64,000 nt of DNA. Origin: Geojedonia sp051814705 (lineage in GTDB: Bacteria > Bacteroidota > Bacteroidia > Flavobacteriales > Flavobacteriaceae). The position numbers and the translations under genes were made by a program. The stretch is from NCBI GenBank assembly GCA_051814705.1, contig JBPWQW010000001.1, positions 558,001 through 622,000 on the forward strand, in the 5' to 3' direction. A model generated the notes under the pieces. That model ran no database searches, was not told the origin of the DNA, and saw nothing but the letters and a program-made list of their open reading frames with translations. Of the stretch, positions 51,113-59,821 are shown one piece after another. Within the stretch, counting starts at the first letter, position 1; each line of letters opens with the position of its first letter.

Positions 51113-51964
51113 ATGAACGAAAAGACATTATATTTAAGGGTTAAAGACCATTCGGTTTCAGGTGAGGAATTCCAATTGTTATATAATAAAGACAAGGAAT
51201 TGCTCGAAACGTTTCCACAACCTTCAATAGAAAAACTTCCAGAATACTATAAAAGCGAAAACTATATTTCTCACACCGACAGCAAAAGAAATCTTTTTGA
51301 ACGAGCATATCACTATGTGAAATTAATTTCGTTAAAACGAAAAGTAAAACTTATCAATTCATTTTCATTAGACACTAAAAATCTTTTGGATGTAGGATGC
51401 GGAACAGGAGATTTTTTAAAAATTGCCAAACAAAATCATTGGTCGGTTAGCGGAATTGAGCCCAATGAAAAGGCGCGTGAATTGGCTAACAAAAAAACCG
51501 ATAATTCTGTTTTTAGGAATGAGCAACTTTTAAAATTCAAGCCCAATAGTTTTGATGTTATTACACTTTGGCATGTTTTGGAACATTTACCAAAACCTGA
51601 AGAGCACATGTCGATTTTTAATAGACTTTTAAAACCAACCGGAACGTTAGTCATTGCAGTCCCAAACTATAAAAGTTATGACGCGCAACACTATAAAAAT
51701 TATTGGGCAGCCTATGATGTGCCACGGCATCTTTGGCATTTTTCTAAAAACGCGATTTCGAAATTAGCAATTAGCAATACTATGACCGTTGTTAAAACAC
51801 GGCCATTAAAATTTGATGCGTATTATGTTTGTCTGCTTTCTGAAAAATATAAATCAGGATCCATGAATCCTTTAAAAGCATTTTGGATTGCTTTTCTATC
51901 AAATTTAAAGGCAAAATTCAATAGCGAGTACTCTTCTTCCATTTATATAATAAAGAACAGGTAA
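51113..51964 (+). CDS. Class I SAM-dependent methyltransferase
   Basis: The 283-residue protein has an N-terminal ~75-residue extension and a Methyltransf_23-type core: motif I NLLDVGCGTGDFLKIAKQNHWSVSGIEPNE, then FDVITLWHVLEHLPKPEEHM and GTLVIAVPN. Similar proteins modify glycolipids, quinones or small molecules; the substrate here is unknown. It lies 55 nt beyond the second parS-like site. Confidence 0.88.
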   Translation: MNEKTLYLRVKDHSVSGEEFQLLYNKDKELLETFPQPSIEKLPEYYKSENYISHTDSKRNLFERAYHYVKLISLKRKVKLINSFSLDTKNLLDVGCGTGDFLKIAKQNHWSVSGIEPNEKARELANKKTDNSVFRNEQLLKFKPNSFDVITLWHVLEHLPKPEEHMSIFNRLLKPTGTLVIAVPNYKSYDAQHYKNYWAAYDVPRHLWHFSKNAISKLAISNTMTVVKTRPLKFDAYYVCLLSEKYKSGSMNPLKAFWIAFLSNLKAKFNSEYSSSIYIIKNR

Positions 51965-52150
51965 ATCAATTTTTAAAGGATAGCGCGGGAGATTGTACGT
52001 ATAAATGTGTAATGACCTTGCTTAATATTTTTCCGCTCTATAAAGGCCTTAAAACGCTTCAAAATTTAATAGACATTACATATTCAAAATACAAACACAA
52101 TAGATTTTAGTTATATCAATAATTTTTTTAAAAATAGATGACAACTTTCA

Positions 52151-52158
52151 TACATTTG
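52151..52158 (+). promoter_or_regulatory. -7 promoter box of the OmpH-like gene
   Basis: TACATTTG, exact match, 24 nt before the ATG at 52183. It lies downstream of the more 5' in-frame ATG (52138), which therefore cannot be used. Confidence 0.6.
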
Positions 52159-52182
52159 CCAAAATTTAATTTAATTCAAAAC

Positions 52183-52701
52183 ATGAAAAAAAACAGCGTA
52201 TTAATTTTGGTCTTGACAATTTTTATGTCTTGCCAAAACCAACAAAAAATCGGATTTGTCGATAATGGAAAAATGATAAATGAATATCAGGAGAAAAAAG
52301 ACATTGAAGAAAAATTCACACAAAAAGAACTTGCTTTTCAAAAACGAACTGACAGTATTGGAAAAGCTTTTCAATTAGAAGCTCAGGATTTTCAATTAAA
52401 GGCTTCAACCCTGTCTCAAAGTAAACAACAGGAACAATATCAAATCTTAGGGCAAAAACAAAAAATGTTGCAGCAACAAATTCAATATGAACAACAACAA
52501 ATGCAACAAGCCTATCAAACAGAAATAGATTCTGTCATTGTTAAGGTCAAAGGTTTTGTTAAAGACTATGGCAAAAATAATGGGTACACTTTTATTTTAG
52601 GAACAAGTGATAATGCCGCTTCTGTATTATACGGTGAAGAAAAAAATGATTTATCGCAAATTATGATAGACGCCTTAAACGCCAATTATAAAAAGCAATA
52701 A
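52183..52701 (+). CDS. OmpH/Skp-like lipoprotein
   Basis: From the ATG at 52183 the protein has 172 residues with a lipoprotein signal (lipobox FMSC, Cys17). The Skp/OmpH layout follows: IGFVDNGKMINEYQEKKDIEEKF, a long Gln-rich coiled coil (~50-120), and the C-terminal block VKDYGKNNGYTFILGTSDNAASVLYGEEKNDLSQ. Skp chaperones carry unfolded outer-membrane proteins through the periplasm; a lipid anchor is unusual for Skp but seen in Bacteroidota relatives. Confidence 0.88.
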   Translation: MKKNSVLILVLTIFMSCQNQQKIGFVDNGKMINEYQEKKDIEEKFTQKELAFQKRTDSIGKAFQLEAQDFQLKASTLSQSKQQEQYQILGQKQKMLQQQIQYEQQQMQQAYQTEIDSVIVKVKGFVKDYGKNNGYTFILGTSDNAASVLYGEEKNDLSQIMIDALNANYKKQ

Positions 52702-52742
52702 TATAGTCTAAAGTTTAGGGCTGTTATTGGATGATTAAAGTT

Positions 52743-52781
52743 AAAAAAAGGCCTCCGTTAATTTAGGTTTTAACGGAGGCC
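52743..52781 (-). terminator. Strong rho-independent terminator
   Basis: A 12-bp perfect stem GGCCTCCGTTAA/TTAACGGAGGCC (52750-52761, 52770-52781), followed on the minus strand by TTTTTTTAA. It lies downstream of the DUF6438 gene and between it and the convergent OmpH-like gene. Confidence 0.85.
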
Positions 52782-52829
52782 AACAATAAAAGTCAAACCC
52801 TCATTCTCCTTTTATGCGTCTTTTTTGGT

Positions 52830-53222
52830 TTATATGCTTTTTATTATAGATTCAAACATTCGTTCCAATTCCAATAGATTCCCACTGACCTTAGATGATT
52901 GATAAACAATCCGTTTACCTTTAAATTTTAACAGAATCAGGGGCTTTTTTCTATCTCGGATATTCCCAATATCTTTAGGTCCCATTTCGACAAGCAATTG
53001 GTCTAAATATTTAATGGCTTCCTGAGAGATCTGCATTTTACGAATTCCTTGTTTTTCGACGTTTTCAATACCGTTATAAACAACTTGACCATCTTTAAAA
53101 ATCCACAAATCATAAACCGGGCAATCATATAAACACCTGCCTTTGGACAAACTTAAAAAGGCGTCGTTAATATTATAAGACAGCTTTTGTTTTTTCATAA
53201 AATATGTAGTCAATAAAGTCAT
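52830..53222 (-). CDS. DUF6438 protein
   Basis: The 130-residue protein carries the DUF6438 pattern SLSKGRCLYDCPVYDLWIFKDGQVVYNG, with two Cys flanking a C-P-V-Y motif, followed by LDQLLVEMGPKDIGN. The start at 53222 precedes another ATG at 53198 (MKKQKLSYNINDAF), which is equally possible. There is no signal peptide in either form. Function unknown. Confidence 0.75.
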   Translation of the reverse strand: MTLLTTYFMKKQKLSYNINDAFLSLSKGRCLYDCPVYDLWIFKDGQVVYNGIENVEKQGIRKMQISQEAIKYLDQLLVEMGPKDIGNIRDRKKPLILLKFKGKRIVYQSSKVSGNLLELERMFESIIKSI

Positions 53223-53568
53223 ACAATTTTTTAATTTAATTCTATCATCATCAAGAGTTAGTAAATTTGCGCCAAAGACTTATCGATTTGGGGTCATTGC
53301 TTTGACGCAAACTATCTAACTTATTGTTTCAGACAACTAAGCCTGAATAGTATATCGCACGATCACAGAAATGTGTGACGATATCATTTAATTATTAAAA
53401 TTGTAGGTAAACTTAGGTAGATTTGGGATTTGGTACATTTTAACCAGAAGTTTAAAGGGGCATTAACACGACCAGTTATATCTATAACAGTTTAAAAAAG
53501 AAACACCCTACTTTTTAGTTTAATTTTTTTATTTTTGAGACCTTAGCTTTATTTATTATAGGTGTATT
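53223..53568. other. 346-nt intergenic region upstream of the sigma-factor gene
   Basis: No coding frame of note. Contains a 12-bp imperfect inverted repeat (TTTGCGCCAAAG at 53266-53277 and CTTTGACGCAAA at 53300-53311, one mismatch) just after a TAAATTTG box (53262-53269), and the sigma-gene promoter box near its right end. Confidence 0.5.
53530..53537 (+). promoter_or_regulatory. -7 promoter box of the sigma-factor operon
   Basis: TATTTTTG, exact TAnnTTTG match, 31 nt before the ATG at 53569. Confidence 0.5.
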
Positions 53569-54081
53569 ATGAATAATGAAACCAAATCTGTTTGTGAAGA
53601 GAAAACCTATAAATTACTTTTCGATACACATTCAAAACTATTATTCAATTTTATTTACTATAAATGTGGCGACGTAAAACAAGCAGAAGATCTTGTCCAA
53701 GAAGCCTTTATTAAACTTTGGAATAATTGTAGCCGAGTTTTTTTTGAAAAAGCAAAATCATTTTTGTTTACAGTCGCGCGAAATCTTTTTTTAAATGAAG
53801 TTGCACATAAAAAAATTGTGCTTCAACACCGATTAGGTTTAGAGTCCGATGTAACAAACGAAACACCTGAATTTTTACTGGAAGAAAAAGAATTTATGGT
53901 TAAATTAAAAAGAGTCATTGCCGATCTTCCAGAAAAGCAACGCGAGGTATTTTTATTAAGCAGAATTGACCAAAAAAAATATTCTGAAATTTCAGAACTA
54001 TTAAACATCTCAGTTAAAGCTGTAGAAAAACGGATGAGCCAGGCCTTAATGACTTTAAGACAACAACTTGGCAATATATAA
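53569..54081 (+). CDS. ECF RNA polymerase sigma factor, FecI type
   Basis: The 170-residue protein has sigma region 2 (LLFNFIYYKCGDVKQAEDLVQEAFIKLWNN, residues ~20-50) and region 4 (VIADLPEKQREVFLLSRIDQKKYSEISELLNISVKAVEKRMSQALMTLRQ, ~120-165), with no region 3, as in ECF sigmas. The next genes encode a FecR anti-sigma and a TonB receptor, so it should be released when the receptor binds its ligand and then transcribe the receptor. Confidence 0.95.
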   Translation: MNNETKSVCEEKTYKLLFDTHSKLLFNFIYYKCGDVKQAEDLVQEAFIKLWNNCSRVFFEKAKSFLFTVARNLFLNEVAHKKIVLQHRLGLESDVTNETPEFLLEEKEFMVKLKRVIADLPEKQREVFLLSRIDQKKYSEISELLNISVKAVEKRMSQALMTLRQQLGNI

Positions 54082-54130
54082 AGTAGGGTAAATTGAAATT
54101 CAACTGTTTAATATGTAAGAGCACTTAAAA

Positions 54131-55048
54131 ATGGAAAAACACAATCAAGACGAGACTTTTTTGGCGCGATGGATTTCTGGTGAGCTTACCTCAGAAGAGC
54201 TGAAAGCGTTTAAAAAATCTAAAGATTATCCAGTTTTTAAGAGAATTAACGAGTCCTCACAAAGGTTAGAATCTCCAATATTTGACCAACAATCTGTATT
54301 TAATAACTTGGTAGATTATCAAACCAATCAATCAAAAAAGCCTGTAAAATTAATTCCAAATTGGGCTTATGCACTTGCAGCTTCAATAGTCATTGCCTTG
54401 GGTCTGTTTTACATTCTAAACGCCGAATCACATTTTAAAACAGGGTTTGGCCAGCAATTGGCCGTAGTGCTACCTGACAACTCCAAGGTGCAACTCAACT
54501 CTAATTCTGAGTTGAATTTTAAATCGTTAAACTGGAAAAATAATCGGGAGTTAAACCTGAATGGGGAAGCCTTTTTTGATGTTGAAAAAGGACAATCTTT
54601 TGAAGTACATACCGATGAAGGCGTTGTAGAAGTGCTGGGAACGGAGTTTAATGTGATATCAAGGGCTCATTACTTTGAAGTGCGGTGTCGTGAAGGAAAA
54701 GTAAGGGTTACAAGTATAGCAGCAAAAACTGAAGCTATTCTTCTACCAGGTAAAGCCCTTAGAATTGTAAACAATACATTAGAAAAATGGGATTATAATA
54801 TTAATGAACCCAATTGGCTAATCGGGGAAAGCACGTTTCAAAATACGCCAATTTCACAGGTCATTCTTGCGCTCGAAAATCAATTTGAGATCTCATTTGA
54901 CACATCAAACGTAAATTTGTCAGAACGTTTTACAGGAGGGTTTACTCATAAAGATCTAAAACTAGCCCTGAATACGGTGATGATCCCAATGGATATTACT
55001 TATTCTGTAGACCATAACAAAATTATTCTAAAGAATTCAGGCAACTAA
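54131..55048 (+). CDS. FecR-family anti-sigma factor
   Basis: The 305-residue protein has a cytoplasmic N-terminal part (EDTFL-like DETFLARWISGELTSEELKAF) that holds the sigma factor, one membrane helix at about residues 78-96 (WAYALAASIVIALGLFYIL), a FecR domain (VLPDNSKVQLNSNSELNFK; LNGEAFFDVEKGQSFEVHT; VEVLGTEFNVI) and a C-terminal DUF4974 module (TFQNTPISQVILALENQFEISF). DUF4974 resembles the STN domain it is thought to meet in the receptor. Confidence 0.95.
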   Translation: MEKHNQDETFLARWISGELTSEELKAFKKSKDYPVFKRINESSQRLESPIFDQQSVFNNLVDYQTNQSKKPVKLIPNWAYALAASIVIALGLFYILNAESHFKTGFGQQLAVVLPDNSKVQLNSNSELNFKSLNWKNNRELNLNGEAFFDVEKGQSFEVHTDEGVVEVLGTEFNVISRAHYFEVRCREGKVRVTSIAAKTEAILLPGKALRIVNNTLEKWDYNINEPNWLIGESTFQNTPISQVILALENQFEISFDTSNVNLSERFTGGFTHKDLKLALNTVMIPMDITYSVDHNKIILKNSGN

Positions 55049-55072
55049 AACCAAATTACTGTTACTTTTAAT

Positions 55073-55100
55073 AATAATATTTTAAATTTAGAATATTATT
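55073..55100 (+). promoter_or_regulatory. Perfect 9-bp inverted repeat between the anti-sigma and receptor genes
   Basis: AATAATATT (55073-55081) and AATATTATT (55092-55100) with a 10-nt loop, ending 18 nt before the receptor ATG. All A/T, so weak as RNA; could be a DNA-binding site or part of a receptor promoter. Confidence 0.35.
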
Positions 55101-55118
55101 AGAATTAACACATAGTAA

Positions 55119-57473
55119 ATGAGGTTTAAGCTAACAATTTTTATTTTTTTAGTATCATTTTATATGATGTCCCAAGAAAAGGCATCAGTTCAATATACAA
55201 GCACACCTTTAAGCCAAGTTATTATTGATATTGAAAGGAAATTCAATATAAAATTATCTTTTAATTCTGAAATAGTCAATGAGCAATTTATCACAGCTCA
55301 GCTTGAAAATGCCACTTTAGATGAGATTTTGATTGCTATTGAATCACAAGTAAACATCACGTTTAAAAAGGAATCCGATCGTTATTATATTATAAAAAAA
55401 CTGCCCGAAACAAATCTTACCAGTACACAACACCTTCAAGAAATTGTCATCAAAGAATATTTAACTACTGGAGTTAGCAGAGAAAATGAAGACACTTCCA
55501 TCATCGTATCACCCCAAAAATTAGGGATCCTACCAGGCCTAACGGAACCGGACGTGCTTCAGAGCATTCAATTACTACCAGGTGTTCAAAGTCCGACAGA
55601 AACCGCCGCAGGGATTTATATTAGAGGCGGTACTCCAGATCAAAATTTAGTGCTTTGGGATGGGATAAAAATGTATCACTCTGGACATTTTTTTGGAACC
55701 ATTTCGGCCTTTAACCCCTATATTACCGAAGATATTAGACTTTACAAAAGCGGTACTAAAGCACGTTATGGGAATAGAATTTCTGGAGTTATTGATATTA
55801 CTTCCGATTATGAAATCCCTAAAAAAATTGAAGGGGGGTTGGGTTCCAATATGACTCATGCTGACGCTTATTTAAGAGCGCCAATAGGCAAATCTAGTGT
55901 TGCAATAGTTTCTGCCAGACGCTCCATTAATGATGTGTTTAACACAGAAACATTTAGGAATTTAGCAAAAAGAGTGTTCCAAGACACCAAAATATCTGAT
56001 GGTAATAAGGTTTTTGAAGAAGACGAGGTGACCAATACAAAGGATCAATTTTACTTTACAGATTTTACGGTCAAGGCGATTACAAATCTAAATGAAAAAG
56101 ACAAAATTACAGTAAGCAGCCTGTTCACAAAAAACAAATTGGATTATGGGTTTTTAATCGAAAAATTTGATGAGGCCTCTCGAGATCAATTGGATATTGA
56201 AAATCAGGGGACGAGCATTAAATGGGATCATGTTTATAGCAAAACGTTAACACATAGTGTCAGCTCCTATTATTCAAAATTCGATTTAAGCTACATTGGA
56301 AGCAACAGTATAACAGATGAATTTAACGATCAACTCTCTAAAGATAATACCATTGATGATATTGGTGTAGCATACGATTTAGATTGGAGTATTAATGACA
56401 CTTCAAGCTTTGGGTTTGGCTATCAATTTTCTTCTTCTAAAGTTAAGTACGCTCTGAGTTTTGAAGATAGTGAGAGCCCCGAGGACAACTTTGACCAATC
56501 CAATATCGAAACCAATACTATACAAGCTCTGTATGCCGATTATCAATTTAGGATAAAAGACAAATGGTTTGTGAATTTAGGATTGAGAGCAAATTATTTT
56601 TCGGTACTGGATAAAGTTTTTATTGAACCTAGAATTCAATTTGAAGCAAAAATAAATTCTGATTTTAAGTTTAAAGCCTCAGGCGAAAGTCTGCACCAAG
56701 CGGTAAGTCAGGTTGTAGAGTTCAACACAAAAGCGTTTGGCTTAGAAAACCAGATTTGGGTAATTTCAGACGGCAGCACGATACCCGCACTTAAAAGCAT
56801 TCAATTAACGTCGGGTTTTGTATTCAATAAAAATGGGTGGGATATTGATTTGGAAGGGTATTATAAAAATGTAAAGGGCCTCACTTCTTTCACATTAGGT
56901 TTTGAAAATGTAGACGATTTCTTTTCCAGAGGAAAGAGTGATGTTCTAGGTTTGGAGCTGTTAATTAAAAAGAAAATACAAAATTATAGAACATGGATAA
57001 GCTACTCTTTAGTCAATAACGATTTTACTTTTAGCAACATTAATAATGGGGATTCCTTCCCTGGAAATTCAGATATAACCCAACAATTAACATGGTCGCA
57101 TACCTATGAATGGAAAAGATTTGATATTTCATTAGGATGGAATTTAAGAACCGGAATACCCTTTACTAAAGCCATAGGAATTAGGGACACTCCCAATGGT
57201 TCAGTTATTGATTTTGAGAAAACTAATGGCGATCGTTTGCCAAATTATCACCGACTCGATATTTCAACAACCTATAAATTTAACATCTCTAACACGAATC
57301 ATTGGAAAGGGAAACTAGGGTTCTCTTTATTGAACATTTACAATCAAAAAAATGTCTTAAGCAGAACCTATGAAAAAAGACAAAGCAATACTGACGCTAG
57401 TGAAGTATTAAGGGAGATTAATAAAATATCCTTGGGTATCACACCAAATCTTGTTTTTAGAGTTGAGTTTTAA
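55119..57473 (+). CDS. TonB-dependent transducer/receptor with N-terminal STN domain
   Basis: The 784-residue receptor has a signal peptide (FLVSFYMMSQ), an STN signalling domain at ~20-90 (TPLSQVIIDIERKFNIKLSF; ATLDEILIAIESQVNITF), a plug (LPGVQSPTETAAGIYIRGGTPDQNLVLWDGIKMY) and a ~580-residue barrel ending RVEF. There is no carboxypeptidase-like domain and no SusD partner, so it resembles ferric-citrate-type transducers more than glycan receptors. The ligand cannot be read from the sequence; no siderophore genes are nearby. Confidence 0.93.
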   Translation: MRFKLTIFIFLVSFYMMSQEKASVQYTSTPLSQVIIDIERKFNIKLSFNSEIVNEQFITAQLENATLDEILIAIESQVNITFKKESDRYYIIKKLPETNLTSTQHLQEIVIKEYLTTGVSRENEDTSIIVSPQKLGILPGLTEPDVLQSIQLLPGVQSPTETAAGIYIRGGTPDQNLVLWDGIKMYHSGHFFGTISAFNPYITEDIRLYKSGTKARYGNRISGVIDITSDYEIPKKIEGGLGSNMTHADAYLRAPIGKSSVAIVSARRSINDVFNTETFRNLAKRVFQDTKISDGNKVFEEDEVTNTKDQFYFTDFTVKAITNLNEKDKITVSSLFTKNKLDYGFLIEKFDEASRDQLDIENQGTSIKWDHVYSKTLTHSVSSYYSKFDLSYIGSNSITDEFNDQLSKDNTIDDIGVAYDLDWSINDTSSFGFGYQFSSSKVKYALSFEDSESPEDNFDQSNIETNTIQALYADYQFRIKDKWFVNLGLRANYFSVLDKVFIEPRIQFEAKINSDFKFKASGESLHQAVSQVVEFNTKAFGLENQIWVISDGSTIPALKSIQLTSGFVFNKNGWDIDLEGYYKNVKGLTSFTLGFENVDDFFSRGKSDVLGLELLIKKKIQNYRTWISYSLVNNDFTFSNINNGDSFPGNSDITQQLTWSHTYEWKRFDISLGWNLRTGIPFTKAIGIRDTPNGSVIDFEKTNGDRLPNYHRLDISTTYKFNISNTNHWKGKLGFSLLNIYNQKNVLSRTYEKRQSNTDASEVLREINKISLGITPNLVFRVEF

Positions 57474-57509
57474 TTTTTAAAACGAAAATGCCACGAAACA
57501 AGGTCATGG

Positions 57510-58664
57510 TTAAGCAGATTTTTTATGAAGTAAACGGGTAATTTTAATCGATAAATCGGTTAGTATGATTTTAGAATTTCCATTGCGCTCAATATGGTAC
57601 ATAGCATCTTGTAATTCGTCACAAATCTCCAAGATATTGGAATCATGAACAAAAGGAGCAAAATTTTCAAGCTTAAAATCACTAGATTTTGGTTCTAAAT
57701 ATACAAGATCATTGGCCTTATAGTTCAACAATAATGCCTGTCTAAAAAAGTCCAAACAAAACTGAAGGAACTGCTTTTGGGTTTCTCTACCCGTCTTTGA
57801 AACATCATCACTCCACAAAATCAGATCGTGTACCGCGCTTTTATTTCCTTTGGCCTTAAAAGCACTTCGGATCCAAAAAACAAACCATTCTTCAAATCGC
57901 AAATCTTCAGAATCCTGATAAACCAAATCACAGGCCTTATTGTAGTCGCCATTGGCTTGACGTGCAATTTTTAAAGCTACCAAATCTTCTAAATGGTATT
58001 GTTTGAGAAGAGCATTTTTAATCACATCTTCGGCCAAAGGAGGGAAATGTAGTATTTGGCAACGCGATTTAATGGTATTAATAATTTGTCCCTCATCTTT
58101 GGCAATGAGTATAAAAACAGTCTTATTTGGCGGCTCTTCAATGAGTTTAAGAAGCTTATTAGCAGCCGCAGTATTCATTTTTTCTGCCATCCAGATTAAC
58201 ATAATCTTATAACCGCCCTCATAGGCTTTTAAGGACAAAGACTTTACAATGTCTTGAGCCTCGTCAACCCCAATCTGCCCCTGCTTATTATCTATACCAA
58301 TTTTTTTATACCAATCAAACAAATTGCCGTACGGCTGTTCTTTCAGCAATTCCCTCCATTCATCCATGAAATGATTGGAAACAGGATGGCTTTTAACTTT
58401 ATCAGTGGTTGCGACTGGAAAAGCAAAATGTAAATCGGGGTGCGAAAACGTCTTAAATTTTAAACTACAGGGGTCATTCGGTCCAACGTTCCCCTCGTTA
58501 TGGTTATGACACAACAAATAGTGAGAATAGGCTATAGCAGTAAGCAGTGTTCCAGACCCTTCTGGGCCTATAAACAATTGAGCATGAGGAACTCTACCAT
58601 GATCGGCGCTTTGAATTAAATGGCTTTTAATGTGCTCTTGACCTAAGACTTTTGAAAAAAACAT
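57510..58664 (-). CDS. holB: DNA polymerase III delta' subunit (clamp-loader component)
   Basis: The ATG at 58664 gives 384 residues; a TTG two codons earlier is less likely. The protein has the AAA+ Walker A-like region (PHAQLFIGPEGSGTLLTAIAYSHYL), the HolB-type pattern DEAQDIVKSLSLKAYEGGYKIMLIWMAEKMNTAAANKLLKLIEEPPNKTVFIL, and IINTIKSRCQILHF as sensor block. A canonical lysine is missing from the P-loop (GPEGSGT), normal for delta', which does not hydrolyse ATP. A -7 box lies 3 nt upstream of the ATG. Confidence 0.9.
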   Translation of the reverse strand: MFFSKVLGQEHIKSHLIQSADHGRVPHAQLFIGPEGSGTLLTAIAYSHYLLCHNHNEGNVGPNDPCSLKFKTFSHPDLHFAFPVATTDKVKSHPVSNHFMDEWRELLKEQPYGNLFDWYKKIGIDNKQGQIGVDEAQDIVKSLSLKAYEGGYKIMLIWMAEKMNTAAANKLLKLIEEPPNKTVFILIAKDEGQIINTIKSRCQILHFPPLAEDVIKNALLKQYHLEDLVALKIARQANGDYNKACDLVYQDSEDLRFEEWFVFWIRSAFKAKGNKSAVHDLILWSDDVSKTGRETQKQFLQFCLDFFRQALLLNYKANDLVYLEPKSSDFKLENFAPFVHDSNILEICDELQDAMYHIERNGNSKIILTDLSIKITRLLHKKSA

Positions 58665-58667
58665 AAA

Positions 58668-58675
58668 CAAATATA
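58668..58675 (-). promoter_or_regulatory. -7 promoter box of holB, 3 nt from the start codon
   Basis: TATATTTG on the minus strand, exact match, then TTT and ATG. A leaderless message is implied if this is the promoter. Confidence 0.5.
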
Positions 58676-58758
58676 GCAGAATTGGGTATCACATATGCAG
58701 TAAATCTAAATAAAAGGTTAGTTGTCGGTTTTTGTACCATGCCAAGTCATTTTTATTT

Positions 58759-58766
58759 TAGATTTG
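58759..58766 (+). promoter_or_regulatory. -7 promoter box of the T9SS cargo gene
   Basis: TAGATTTG, exact match, 46 nt before the ATG at 58813. Confidence 0.5.
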
Positions 58767-58812
58767 ATTCCCTCGATAATCTATTAGTTTTAAATTATTT
58801 AAGAATTAGGCC

Positions 58813-59658
58813 ATGAAAAAAACTACTTTACTTTCACTAGTGTTAGCCATTAGTTCGTTTTATTTGGCGGCACAAAGCTTTAAGCAAGATTTCGACGACG
58901 AAAGCAAAAGCAACTGGGACTATTCTACCAACATCCCTTTTTATTCATTAAATAATGATTCAGATGTCTGGAAAAAGAAAGGCGAAAATGGCAGAATACC
59001 AAATGCTTATTCTGGAGCGACTTTTCTTGCTGGACGGGATTTAGATAATCCTTATTCAGAAAGCATAACGGGAAACGCATCACCAGAGCATATACTAAAC
59101 TTTAGCCCAGTTTATATTGGGGGTTTAAGGGCCGAAATATCCTTTAGGGTGCATTATGTTGGTATCGATAAGGGAGATTATATTTATTATCAAGTATCCT
59201 ATAATAATGGAGCAGGATGGTCTACATATGATTATAGACAAGATATCTTTAAAACCACTCAAAACGGTAACTTTAATTCCAAAGGTTGGGAAGAATTCAA
59301 GCATAGCGTTCCATCTGGCCACAATTTTGTTAGAATGCGACTTGTGATTTACCAAAATGGAAACGAGTATCTAGGTTTTGATGATTTTCAGGTACAAACA
59401 CAAACCTTGTCAACAGATAAAAACTTAATTGATGGATTTAAATTCGGACCTAATCCAACAAAAGGCCCTTTAAAACTGAGCGCCACGGCTAATTTAGACA
59501 GTGCCACGATCTATAATATTTTAGGAAAGGAGCTCATAAGCGTTACCGGAAATTCAAATGAAATGAATTTGGATTTAACACAATATTCAAGTGGGATCTA
59601 TCTTGTTAGAGTAAAATCAGGAACATCCATTCAAACCATCAGGGTTATTCACATATAA
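58813..59658 (+). CDS. Secreted protein with type IX secretion (type A) sorting domain
   Basis: The 281-residue protein has a signal peptide (LLSLVLAISSFYLAAQ), a ~180-residue jelly-roll-like domain (FKQDFDDESKSNWDY ... IGGLRAEISFRVHYVG ... VRMRLVIYQNGNEYLGFDDFQV) and a C-terminal sorting domain from ~205: FKFGPNPTKGPLKLSA, SATIYNILGKELI, LDLTQYSSGIYLVRVKSG. The sorting domain directs export through the type IX secretion system and loss of the tail. The front domain resembles carbohydrate- or peptide-binding domains of surface proteins; no catalytic motif is seen. Confidence 0.9.
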   Translation: MKKTTLLSLVLAISSFYLAAQSFKQDFDDESKSNWDYSTNIPFYSLNNDSDVWKKKGENGRIPNAYSGATFLAGRDLDNPYSESITGNASPEHILNFSPVYIGGLRAEISFRVHYVGIDKGDYIYYQVSYNNGAGWSTYDYRQDIFKTTQNGNFNSKGWEEFKHSVPSGHNFVRMRLVIYQNGNEYLGFDDFQVQTQTLSTDKNLIDGFKFGPNPTKGPLKLSATANLDSATIYNILGKELISVTGNSNEMNLDLTQYSSGIYLVRVKSGTSIQTIRVIHI

Positions 59659-59679
59659 TTTTATCGGTTAAAAAAAATC

Positions 59680-59719
59680 AACAATCCGAGTAGCATTTTA
59701 TAATGTTACTCGGATTGTT
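59680..59719. terminator. Strong bidirectional-looking terminator hairpin
   Basis: An 18-bp stem with one mismatch (AACAATCCGAGTAGCATT paired with AATGTTACTCGGATTGTT), loop TTAT. Downstream ATTTTATATTTG on the plus strand; a T run on the minus strand. It ends the T9SS cargo transcript before pgk. Confidence 0.85.
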
Positions 59720-59723
59720 ATTT

Positions 59724-59731
59724 TATATTTG
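59724..59731 (+). promoter_or_regulatory. Probable -7 promoter box of pgk
   Basis: TATATTTG, exact match, immediately after the terminator; leader of ~85 nt to the pgk ATG. Confidence 0.45.
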
Positions 59732-59821
59732 TTTTTTCAAAGCTTTATTAATCACAAAAGGGCAAGAATTTATTGTTGAGCCTTAATTTTTCACTTCCAA
59801 ACACTAAAGTATTATTTATAT

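Noticed and set aside
52138..52182. Upstream ATG of the OmpH-like gene
   Set aside because: A consensus -7 box (52151-52158) lies downstream of it, and the lipoprotein signal starts at 52183.
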